A stretch of 64,000 nt of DNA from Hexactinellida sp. DTS-2022 (Eukaryota; Porifera; Hexactinellida). The notes under the pieces were generated by a model that had not been told where the DNA came from, made no database searches, and saw only the letters and a list, made by a program, of their open reading frames with translations. The position numbers and the translations under genes were made by a program. This document shows, in pieces, positions 40,924-50,010 of this stretch (positions are counted from its first letter, which is position 1; every line of letters starts with the position of its first letter). The stretch spans positions 10,654,501 to 10,718,500 of the forward strand of contig JAPNXP010000001.1 of NCBI GenBank assembly GCA_028753945.1. Direction: 5' to 3'.

Positions 40924-41734
40924 ATAAGAATCGCTCATTTTAGTTGGAACAACTGAAGCTAATTCATTCCTACTTCATCTCCTGCCTGTAATGCAGAGGA
41001 AGGTGGGTCACTCTTTCGAGAATATTCTAACTTGATTATGGACCAATACATTTGTACTGTTGTCCAAACAGAAGAAGGAAGGAAATATTATTGCATTTCG
41101 TGCTACTACGTGTGATTAGGGAGCGTATCTTCTCTCCTATTTGAGAAAACGATTCGGCATGGATAACTTGATAAAGTACATACACCAGGTGTCTGTTTAA
41201 AGCACGCGGTTTCCATTGCTTGATGCGTTATAAGTATTGGAAGTGTACGAGTTATCTATAATTAAATAATATTGTTGGATTTGCTATGATGTCACATCTC
41301 TGTTGGTAGATACGGTGATACCGAGAGGTTAACTATTTGTTCGTACTTTTCTCGTATATCATCAGCAAGGGGCTTAGTAGTAGTTACTAATATGGCCACA
41401 AGGACTGATAACAAATGTACCAGCCATTCTTCTCTTGAAGCGCTTGGGAGTCTGGCGATATATGGCGTCACTGGCTATACCGAGGCTGAATCATGTCTTG
41501 ATTTGTAAAATAATTTAGGAATTTGCCGGTCTCAGAGAAGACAGAAACCAATTTTTTTCTTATCTTATGTAGATTTTTCGAAGCTAGATTATTAATTAAA
41601 CCTAATTGTTTTGTTTGTGTTTTTGTTTGTATGTTAATTTGACGGATTTTATTAATGATAGTAGATGGAAACTCAATTGTTTAATAAAAGTTTTAGGGAT
41701 GAACCGGATCTTTTACGTATTAATTATTAAACTG
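40924..41734. other. AT-rich spacer, nothing recognised
   Basis: No credible open frame, RNA gene or inverted-repeat element was found. Confidence 0.35.
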
Positions 41735-42242
41735 CAGGGATCGGCAAACTTTTTGAGCCTGCGGACCTGATTGAGTAATTTACCTCATTAGTCAGGCCAA
41801 GCGATTTACCATCCTTTGGTCTTACTCGTGCTTTTTCCATTGTAGAATTGTTAATTTTGAGTAAATATGCATAAAATTGAATATTACAATGGAATTATGA
41901 ATAAATGTCTTAGAGAAATATTTAGGTAGTATACTGTTTCGTGAGATTTTAGTTTTGATTTAAAAGGTTTGGACTTGTTTTGTTCGGATTATCGGGGTCT
42001 CATTTTATAGAGGTCTATATAATCGTATTACTTCACTAAATTGTACGAATTCACAAATCGGAACAGATTTTTTTTTGAATCGGAACACCTCTGTTCCGAT
42101 TAGCGAGGGTGTACTATATTTGGATTTCATTTTAATGGCCGAATCGGAGATCAAGATGAGCTTGTGTATAGAGAGCAGCGGGCTGGATAATTTCGCCTTG
42201 CGGGCCAGATCTGGCCCGCTTGCCGTGGGTTGTCGACCCCTG
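41735..42242. mobile_element. hAT-type element remnant
   Basis: The ends 'cagggatcggcaaacttttt' and 'gttgtcgacccctg' match common hAT termini (CAGGG.TCG.CAAAC). Inner copies of 'gcgggcc' lie near the right end. A second AT-rich insertion, with 'cggaaca' inverted words, lies at about 42050-42105. No exact 8-bp duplication is seen. Confidence 0.6.
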
Positions 42243-42328
42243 GAAACTTTAAAGTTCGTAATGTATATTCTTTTACATGATCCTATTACTGAGCTCAATT
42301 TCACTACTTCCAATTGTTGTTATGTTAG

Positions 42329-42655
42329 ATGGCAACTCGAAACTTTTTAGCGGCCGCTCCAGCCGCCCCTCCAGCCGCCCCTCCAGCCGCCCCTCTGCCC
42401 CCATTCACTCCCATGTTCGAGCCTCTGCCTCCAGCCCCTCTTTTTCAGTTCATCGCAGCACCAGCTGTCCCTGCTGCTTTTGCCACGACGACGGGTCACT
42501 CAAGGCTTTTTTATACCTTGAGTAACCACGTCACGCAGCAGGGGCAGCTGGTGGGGATTATTCTGGGGTTGGGGGCGCTAAGGTTCGGGATGGCCCTCGC
42601 CCGGGACCCCCTACGCCCAACGGCGGGGGGGACAACCTTCACATCTAATAGGTGA
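42329..42655 (+). CDS. Small Pro/Ala-rich hypothetical protein with one hydrophobic segment
   Basis: 108 codons beginning 'MATRNFLAAAPAAPPAAP', with a low-complexity Pro/Ala N-terminus. A more ordered part follows, 'GHSRLFYTLSNHVTQQG', and then the hydrophobic helix 'QLVGIILGLGALRFGMALA'. GC content is far above the flanks, as in other real genes of this window. The frame meets a consensus donor at its 3' end (TCTAATAG|gtgaat), so it may continue. Exon-like candidates are 43185-43211 (after 'ttcctgcag'), 43332-43370 and a terminal one near 43906 ('FFHSPPKPKSKKGN' then stop). The family is not recognised. A small organelle or ER membrane protein is possible. Confidence 0.5.
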   Translation: MATRNFLAAAPAAPPAAPPAAPLPPFTPMFEPLPPAPLFQFIAAPAVPAAFATTTGHSRLFYTLSNHVTQQGQLVGIILGLGALRFGMALARDPLRPTAGGTTFTSNR

Positions 42656-44018
42656 ATATTTATACTATTAAAACAATTCTTATGTGTGTTGTATGCGCCT
42701 CACACGTTGCCAAGTAACCTAGCAAGCGTAGCGCGCTAGTTACTATAGTTCATTATTAGATTGCTCTTTTTTTGGTGGCTTTCTGATTTCTGCTAGAAAT
42801 TTTTACAAACAAACATAGGAGTTCGTCTCCCTTAATCAAACTTCTGAAATGCATAGAAGGACTGAAAGGTTCTTTGGACTAGTTTTATTAACTCACAAAT
42901 CTATAATATGGGATCAAGTTTATAAATTCTAATTGAGCATATCATCCTATATTGATTTGACAGATGATTTAATTATTTCAATGAAATTATATTTTTATGT
43001 TTGGGTATTATTGAAACACCATTTTCAATAACGATTATTTTGAGTATTATTCTAAACTTTGATTATACTCTAGCTTGACACCACTCAGAGGGCCCCCACT
43101 GTTGTGAGTTATATTTTTTCGATAAACTTTTCATATTTTTTCATTTGTTGATCAAGAGGAGCTATCCATTTTAGTATTCCTGCAGCGCCTCGAAAGGGTG
43201 GCAAGATTAGAAGGTTAGCAAACTACCGATACTTGTTCTTATTTTATCTTTTACGCTCACAAATATTACTATAGTCAGGGGTAGTTATTATTACTCTCAG
43301 GTGACCGAAAATATTGTGTTTATATCTTATAGAATTCCCAATAAGGAAGTGGACTATCCCATTGGGACCAGAGGGTTAGTTCAAAATACACGAGTGTTCA
43401 TAATGAGCGACTCTTATTATAATTGAAGTGACGTTTCTTCCTTTTAAAACATCTAAAATTACCACTCTTCCGACCATGTTTCGTTATTTATGCAGCAAAA
43501 ATATCCTGCCTCCATAATATAAATTTAGTATCACTTAGTCTGCACACTGCAATTTTATTTTTTTGTGCATGTCATTTTGGCAAAAAATATAGTCGACGTA
43601 GTAATTAACTAGCTAAACAAGGTATTAAATTAGAATATACCAAAGCGTAATCGGCACAGTTAAAATTAATGAGTATTCAGTCAGGGGGTTGCGTAATATC
43701 AATTCGCATTTTGATCAAAATTTCCTTGCTAATAGCGAATTTGCTATTGATGAATGGAATTAAATTAAACTATTTTGGAACTGAAAGTAACTTCCAATTA
43801 ACATAACTTATTAATTAATTAATTAAGCGAACTCCATTGTACGCGTACGTCTCAATTAACCCAGGTAAATTATAATTGGACCTGATCACCTATTAACTCT
43901 TTAGATTCTTCCACAGCCCCCCCAAGCCTAAATCTAAAAAGGGTAATTGATTGTATTCTCCTATCTTCTACCTATATTTTCTTGATTGTGTTAGCAGGAT
44001 ATAGAATTTGACACGGCT
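42656..44018. other. AT-rich stretch with possible small exons
   Basis: Apart from the candidate exons named for the 42329 gene, I see a repeat near 43678-43850 related to the MITE at 48041-48213 ('ttgcgtaatatcaattcgca' and 'ttgctaatagcg'). The rest is unremarkable. Confidence 0.35.
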
Positions 44019-44546
44019 GAATTATAAATCTCGATTGTTGTTTGTGTGTGTGTTTGTTTGTTTGTTTGTTTGTCCGGATTGTATTAAAGTGATGGGGGAA
44101 TAGAAACCGCATTGATATATGAGATATAAACTAACTTTCAAATGTTATAATTGGTAAAAAAATGATATAATAGGTAAACAAGTATGCTGAACACGAATTT
44201 CGCATTTATAAATTTATAATATGAATATTTGTTGTTCTTGTTTACACAAATAGGTAAACAAATTAATGAAAATTCAAAATCAATCTAGAAGTTAGCTTTC
44301 AACGGGTATTATAAGTAAACAAGTGTGCTGAACACGAATTTCGCAATTATAAAATTCTAATATGAGTATTTGTTGTTGTATTTGTTGTTTACACAAACAG
44401 ATAAACAAATTAATGAAAATTCAAAATCATAACGTCCCTTTCTACCATTTCCATGTTAGAAAGTGTGAGGAGTAAGGCCGCACAGCGGCCGTTAACTTGA
44501 GGTGCGTAGTACCGATCTGTCGCAAAGCGACCGAGACCGAAGGGCA
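44019..44546 (-). repeat. Hairpin-array/tandem repeat family, complete copy
   Basis: On the minus strand it reads from the hairpin block (44546-44462; 'gtcgctttgcgaca', 'ggtactacgcacc', 'ggccgctgtgcggcc') through two tandem units to the TATA-like block ('catatatcaatgcggtttc') and leader ('caatcgagattta' at 44019-44040). At about 530 bp it is the cleanest full-length copy and carries no gene. Confidence 0.8.
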
Positions 44547-44610
44547 TGGATTAGCAGCTAGCATTCAATTAGTATAAAAGGATTTTAGTGTCTCTATCGA
44601 TTGTTAACTA

Positions 44611-44748
44611 CAGAAAACTCCCGTTATAACGAAGTGCTCGGGACCTCGGTTTTATTTCGTTAGAACCGGAGGAAGTAATCAATAATAATACACTTCGTTA
44701 TAAGCAGTATTTCGTAATATCCGACTTGGTTATAACGGGAGTTTACTG
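44611..44748. mobile_element. Pogo/Tigger-like MITE in the SHQ1 5' flank
   Basis: The ends 'cagaaaactcccgttataac' and the complement of 'ggttataacgggagtttactg' are flanked by TA on both sides. It ends 55 bp before the SHQ1 ATG, so it probably lies in the promoter or 5' leader. Confidence 0.82.
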
Positions 44749-44803
44749 TATCTTGAATAAGTGTTGTTCTAATCTATTATGTACCATAAGTTATAATACC
44801 AAG

Positions 44804-46162
44804 ATGCTAACTCCCAAATTTGAGATAGATCAGGACGCAGAGTACCTTATCATTCGCATATACGCCCCTTACATAAAGGTATCATCCGTGGAGACGTACA
44901 TAGACGGCAATACATTCCAGTTCCACTGCCGGCCCTACTTCCTCAGTCTCTACCTGCCCCACCCCCTCACGGAGGATGGGCGGGAGCGGGCCTGCTATGA
45001 CGTAGACACCGGAACCTTCGTAGTGTACGCGCCTAAGCTCACTCGCGGACAGGAATTCCCAGACATGGACATGGTAACCAAGCTGCTCACCCAGCCCAAG
45101 AAGCTGCCAGACATCAAACAGCTAGTCAGCTGTCCGAGCATCTCTGTCATAGAGGAGACTCTGTCCTCTGTCTCTCCTACACAGGAGCATAGGACAGACG
45201 AGGTGGATTGGACATCGGAGCAAGCTGTACCCGACACAGCTGATCTGGTGACTCTAACCGGGCCCCGGTATGGATTCGCGGATCAGAAGCAGGGCGTGTT
45301 CTCCCGGCTGCAGGAGGACCTCCCGGAGCTGGTGTCGCTCCCTTTCCCGGACCAGACCCCTCCCTCCCAGAGGGGGCCCCTCAGGCTCTCCCAAGAGGAC
45401 TCGGACTTCGATCCCGAGCACTACCTAGCAGACACCATGGACACTTCCCATCTGGAGACGGTGCTCGCATTCTCTCCCGTCTGGCAGCCGCTCGGCGAGA
45501 AGGACAGACTCCTGCTGACGCAGCTCCCGAAGAAGGAGTACCTCCTCGACGCTCCGATGGAGTCCCAGCTGTTCCTCGGTCTCACGGATCTGCTGTTCGC
45601 GTACTGCTACGCCAGCAGGAGCACGGCGGGAGAGATGGACGTGGAGTCCGCGTGGACGGTCTGGAAGCTCAGCTCGACCCTCTCCTGGCTGGGGACCCCC
45701 TCCTCTCTAAGGGGCACCCTGGTCTCCTGTCTCCGCCGGTCCCTCCTCTACCCGCTCTATCGGAACTACCAGCTGTCCCTCCGGGTGCTCAGCGACACCT
45801 GTGCGGTGCTGGCGGGCGGGAAGCCGCTCGTTCTGAAATGCCTGCTGCACACGTACCAGCTGTTCTCCCAGTCCGACCTCTACTACGTGCACAACGAGCT
45901 CTACATAAAGGACTACTGCGTGTGGATACAGGGCGCCAGCAGCCAGAGGCTGGCCGCTGTGGGCCAGGAGCTGGGGGGGTGCGCTGTCGGGAAGGGGGAG
46001 CTGGGACTGGAGCTGGTGGAGCTGGAAATAGCAGCGCTTATAACGCTAGAGGAAGAGAGGAGGGGAGAGGAGATAATAGCTGTAGGGACTGACAGGTTGG
46101 AGAAACTTATTCTAACCGACGAGTCTGATGAAGAGACAGGGAAAGATGAGATTAATATATAA
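44804..46162 (+). CDS. SHQ1: SHQ1, H/ACA ribonucleoprotein assembly factor, single exon
   Basis: Chaperone for dyskerin (NAP57/CBF5) during assembly of H/ACA snoRNPs and telomerase RNP. It has 452 residues from the ATG at 44804. The open frame extends upstream into a MITE and is not coding there. The N-terminal CS/p23-like domain spans about 1-95 ('YLIIRIYAPYIKVSSVE'). An acidic linker follows. The C-terminal SHQ1 helical domain spans about 240-420, with 'LLFAYCYASRSTAGEMDVES' followed by AWTVWKLSS, the family's best landmark. The tail is acidic ('DESDEETGKDE'). The coding sequence is GC-rich and the flanks are AT-rich. PPIL4 follows on the same strand 320 bp away. Confidence 0.95.
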   Translation: MLTPKFEIDQDAEYLIIRIYAPYIKVSSVETYIDGNTFQFHCRPYFLSLYLPHPLTEDGRERACYDVDTGTFVVYAPKLTRGQEFPDMDMVTKLLTQPKKLPDIKQLVSCPSISVIEETLSSVSPTQEHRTDEVDWTSEQAVPDTADLVTLTGPRYGFADQKQGVFSRLQEDLPELVSLPFPDQTPPSQRGPLRLSQEDSDFDPEHYLADTMDTSHLETVLAFSPVWQPLGEKDRLLLTQLPKKEYLLDAPMESQLFLGLTDLLFAYCYASRSTAGEMDVESAWTVWKLSSTLSWLGTPSSLRGTLVSCLRRSLLYPLYRNYQLSLRVLSDTCAVLAGGKPLVLKCLLHTYQLFSQSDLYYVHNELYIKDYCVWIQGASSQRLAAVGQELGGCAVGKGELGLELVELEIAALITLEEERRGEEIIAVGTDRLEKLILTDESDEETGKDEINI

Positions 46163-46483
46163 CTCTATTGATTCTAATTATGTGATATTTTGTTATTAGT
46201 TATTGACAACTTTAATCGCTACATTAGAAAGCCGATTGATTATCCTCACTCTACTAATTAAGTGTTTAATTAAGTTCTCTGTGGTTCTAGCATTCAGCCA
46301 TTACTGAATCGACACCACTTGTACTATCGCTGAAGATGCGATCTATTGCTAACCACTAACCAGACATATCAGTTATGAAATATACCAGAACAGCTGGCTT
46401 AGTTATTACCATTACCTAATCAAATGCTACTAATTATAATATGATAGATAGATGTGATATTATCACTTTGGTGGTAACTACAG
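46163..46483 (+). other. SHQ1-PPIL4 spacer
   Basis: AT-rich intergenic DNA with no clear elements. It should hold the SHQ1 3' end and the PPIL4 promoter. A 'tagatagatg' run lies 35 bp before the PPIL4 ATG. Confidence 0.35.
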
Positions 46484-47874
46484 ATGTCAGTAATAATTGA
46501 AACTACGGTCGGTGACGTCATTGTAGATTTGTACACCGAGGAGAGAGCCAGGAGCTGCTACAACTTTCTAAAACTTTGTAAACTAAAGTACTACAACTTC
46601 TGTCGCTTCCATTCCATCCAAGAGAACTTCGTAGCTCAGACAGGCGACCCGACCGGCTCTGGGGAGGGGGGCACCAGTGTCGCAGGCTTGTTGGACCATG
46701 GATCTGCTGAGTTCTTTGACGTGGAGACAGTCCCTAAGATCCGTCACACCAAAGCTGGGTTGGTATCCATGGTGAATAACGGGCTGGACCAGCACGGGAG
46801 TCAGTTCCTGTTTACTCTCGCCCCGGGGCTGGACTCCCTGGACGGTAAGCACACTGTCTTCGGAGAAGTCGCAGAAGGTATAAGCTCTTATATATAGGCG
46901 TGTCAGGTATGTAACTATTCTGCTCTCTAGAAGAGGGATTTCATGTGCTGGAAAAGCTGAGCAGCGCTTACTGCGATGAACAGGGCAAGCCGTTCCAAGA
47001 GATTCTCATAACTCACACAATAATTCTAGAAGACCCATATCCGGACCCCCCGGGCCTGAGCCCCCCCTCGCGCTCCCCCTCCCTCCCGGTCGCCAGCGGG
47101 GACTACACGATAGCAGCAGACGAGAATCTGGACGAGTTCCGCGGACTGAATGAGACTGAGGTTAATGACAGAATCACACAGAAGACTACCAAGACTAACT
47201 TGAAGCTTTTAGAAGTTATAGGAGATATAGGCGACTCGGAGGAGCTGCCTCCGGAGAATGTGCTATTTGTGTGCAAGCTGCACCCCCGCACCAACTCTGA
47301 GGACCTGTCTGTTATATTCTCAAAGTTCGGCCTTGTAATCTCAACGGAGATAATCCGAGACCAGAAGACAGGAGATTCCCTATGCTACGGGTTCGTAGAG
47401 TTTACCGACATAGATGACTGCTCGAACGCTTATTTTAAGATGGATAACGTGCTGATTGACGATAGGAGGATACACGTCGACTTTTGCCAGTCCCTAGCTA
47501 ATAAGGCCAGCAGCCATAGAAACAGGGAATACGGCTCGGAAGGAAATAGCGCGATTAAGCAGGAGTATGGACTGGTGTTTGACAACATGGAGCTGCTGCA
47601 ACAGGCTATGAGGAAGAAGGCTAGAGAAACGAGAGGCAGGAATAAGGATGATTTACCGGCTGAGAGAGAACAAGGGGAGCGGAGAAAGAGGAGAGTTAGC
47701 AAATCCCCCGAGATATCTCCTCCTATCCATAAGAGTATACGGTCATCTCGCCACTCTCCGGAGCATCCGACTAAGCATAGACATCTCCGCTACAAGGATC
47801 GGTCTCATGCGCGCCACTCTCCTCACTCCACTCACCACAAGTCTAGACACGAACACAGGCATAGGGATAAATGA
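46484..47874 (+). CDS. PPIL4: Peptidyl-prolyl cis-trans isomerase-like 4 (cyclophilin-RRM), two exons
   Basis: Nuclear spliceosome-associated cyclophilin with an RNA-binding domain. Exons are 46484-46877 and 46931-47874, with a 53-nt GT-AG intron, giving 445 residues (human 492). The cyclophilin domain spans 1-160, with 'VIIETTVGDVIVDLY', 'FCRFHSIQENFVAQTGDPTG' and 'NGLDQHGSQFLFTL'. As in other PPIL4 proteins it is a diverged isomerase. The RRM spans about 240-320, with RNP2-like 'LFVCKL' and RNP1-like 'LCYGFVEF'. The C-terminus is His/Arg/Ser-rich ('RHLRYKDRSHARHSPHS'). AATAAA lies at 47909-47914. Confidence 0.95.
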
Positions 47875-47908
47875 AATCACTTGCCTCTGTTGTATTACAT
47901 ACTATATT

Positions 47909-47914
47909 AATAAA
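47909..47914 (+). terminator. AATAAA polyadenylation signal for PPIL4
   Basis: A canonical hexamer 35 nt after the stop codon. Confidence 0.6.
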
Positions 47915-48040
47915 TCTACCTTCTGACTAAGTCTTATTAGAATTGAAGGAAAATATTTGTTGGTGGGAACAGTGCACAACAATCCGTTACTAGTGTTTGT
48001 TAAGATTTGCAGTCCCTGCATATTCACCTATGATAAAATA

Positions 48041-48213
48041 CAGTGGTGTTCGCGTAATAGCAAGTCACATTTTGCACGAAATTCCCTTGCTATTAGAGGA
48101 AGAAAATTATCATTAAATGCTCCCTTGGGGACAGAAAATAACTTGCTAATAGACTCTAAATAGAGCAATATAACATTGTTATTAGAGCAATCGCTATTAG
48201 GCGAACGCCACTG
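48041..48213. mobile_element. TA-flanked MITE
   Basis: A 173-bp element with ends 'cagtggtgttcgcgtaatag' and the complement of 'ctattaggcgaacgccactg', with TA on both sides. Internal words 'ttgctattag' recur. A diverged relative lies at 43678-43850. Confidence 0.82.
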
Positions 48214-48348
48214 TATTCAAAACTCACTGCAAGTACAAAAATAATTTAATCTACGTAAACTCTAATTGAAATATTCTTACACTTTTCGCAACCATTAGGA
48301 ACAAATACACCAATATTATATTTGTACAATCAGTCGTATAATTAGGGG

Positions 48349-49206
48349 CTAAGTAGAGTACAAGTTGGTGAGGGGAAGTAGCAGTAAAATAAACAGAATT
48401 AGTCCAGTGAGGTAAGCAAATATGATAAAAGAAGATCCTTTTGTGCTTCCAATTCTGTCTAGGGGAGGTGGGCCTATTCCATTACAAAACGAATGGCAAA
48501 CAATAGGAGATAATATGTTGGATGTTCTCCAGAATAGGAAAGTTGAATAGATTCCGAAAATATAAGTAATCAGTGTATGTAAGCACACGCCCAATATCGT
48601 CGTCTTTAGTGTCGCAATTGTAGTTCTTAACGAGAGGAAGTTACTTTCGTCTTTGAACCATTCAAAGAAATGGTGCACATGTGCCAAACCGAACAGAAGG
48701 GGGCACACGAGAATGGCAGTAGTCCCAAACGCCGAGTAGAGCATGGGGAACATACAGCCGCGGTATACAATCTCCTCTGTCACTGGGGCGATCACCAAAG
48801 CTCTTATAGTTAACAGCCAATTCTTCTCCATCCAAAAGTTTCGGTTGAAAATGTTAATTCCCTCTAAACTGTACTGTACAATAGGGCCAAGGAATAGAAT
48901 GATGGTCAGCAATAACGGGTTGAGAGTCGCTGCTATTATTTGGAAAGAACTGAAACCTATCATCTCCAGGAAGGTGGGGCAGGCGGGTGACTTAGGCGCG
49001 TACAGGTCGTAATTGATTATCATGATGATTGCAACAGTGTAGATAACTGCATTACGTAACCTCGCACGGACAACACTTGGGAAGTCCCTTGGGAGATTAG
49101 GGACTCCAATGTACATACAAAGGACGTATAGCATGCTGATGAGGATGCAGTAGGAAACTGCTCGCACCTGCGTGACTGGCAAACAAGTGGAGTACAGGTA
49201 AGGCAT
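48349..49206 (-). CDS. RCE1: CAAX prenyl protease 2 (RCE1), single exon
   Basis: ER-membrane endoprotease that removes the last three residues of prenylated CAAX proteins such as Ras and Rho. It has 285 residues (human about 329) and is multi-pass. The CPBP-family motif 1, 'APVTEEIVYRG', has the catalytic Glu pair and Arg. Motif 2, 'FGLAHVHHFFEW', has His, and motif 3, 'CHSFCNGIGPP', follows the pattern H..CN.MG. At least seven hydrophobic segments are visible. The ATG at 49206 opens 'MPYLYSTCLPVTQVRAVSYC', a plausible first membrane segment. It is AT-rich in codons, unlike the neighbouring SHQ1 and PPIL4. Confidence 0.94.
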   Translation of the reverse strand: MPYLYSTCLPVTQVRAVSYCILISMLYVLCMYIGVPNLPRDFPSVVRARLRNAVIYTVAIIMIINYDLYAPKSPACPTFLEMIGFSSFQIIAATLNPLLLTIILFLGPIVQYSLEGINIFNRNFWMEKNWLLTIRALVIAPVTEEIVYRGCMFPMLYSAFGTTAILVCPLLFGLAHVHHFFEWFKDESNFLSLRTTIATLKTTILGVCLHTLITYIFGIYSTFLFWRTSNILSPIVCHSFCNGIGPPPLDRIGSTKGSSFIIFAYLTGLILFILLLLPLTNLYST

Positions 49207-50010
49207 GATCTCTGTTTTGTTTTGAGGTCTTCAAATGATCATAAATGCTAATGCGTAATATGTATAGACTCTAGAGAAATGTGGTGGATTATATTTTGTT
49301 AGCATTTGTTGCTATCGTACAATAATACGTATATTACATTCCTTATACTAGGTGGTTAGTTAATTAAAGGATACGTTTGGAGAATAACAAGACACAATTA
49401 TTTACGTAACCACGGTATGGTATGCAAATTAATATAGCATTGAAACTAGCATTAGTTGCAACAGTATGAATCTTTGATAGTAAGTTTGTAATATATTGGA
49501 TGTGATAAACTAAATTTCCAATAGAGAAACAAGAGTGAGTATTAATTAACGAATATTCTCGCAGTCATTTTCGAATTAGCGCATCTCATAACCTAGTATT
49601 ATTGAATAGAATCAGTTTTAAAATTAAACTACCTGCAACAACAAGAATTTACACAAATGATATACGGTAATCATAACATGTCTCTGTCATTGTGCAAACA
49701 AATATAAACGCACCACTTTAGATTTTGATAGAAGTTGGGTCGATCACAAACTGCTGATGCGTTTAGGGTTACGGTTGAAATGCAATATAGCAGATATTAT
49801 TGCTTAGACACTACTAAATAGTATAAATGTAAGTACAGTTCAATTCATACATTATTAAAACTCCACAGACAATACATACATCCTATTGAAATAGGCCCGG
49901 AAAATTAGTGGAATACTCCATACCGAAGCACTTGTTCTGCTGTTGCATTGATTCTTTATACGAACCATCTATTTGTACTCCATCCATCAAGGAATTACAG
50001 ATTTATTTGA
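49207..50010. promoter_or_regulatory. Divergent intergenic region RCE1 / membrane adaptor-like gene
   Basis: 804 bp of AT-rich DNA between two start codons on opposite strands. I see no inverted-repeat transposon and no obvious TATA placement. It probably holds both promoters, a judgement based on position only. Confidence 0.3.
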
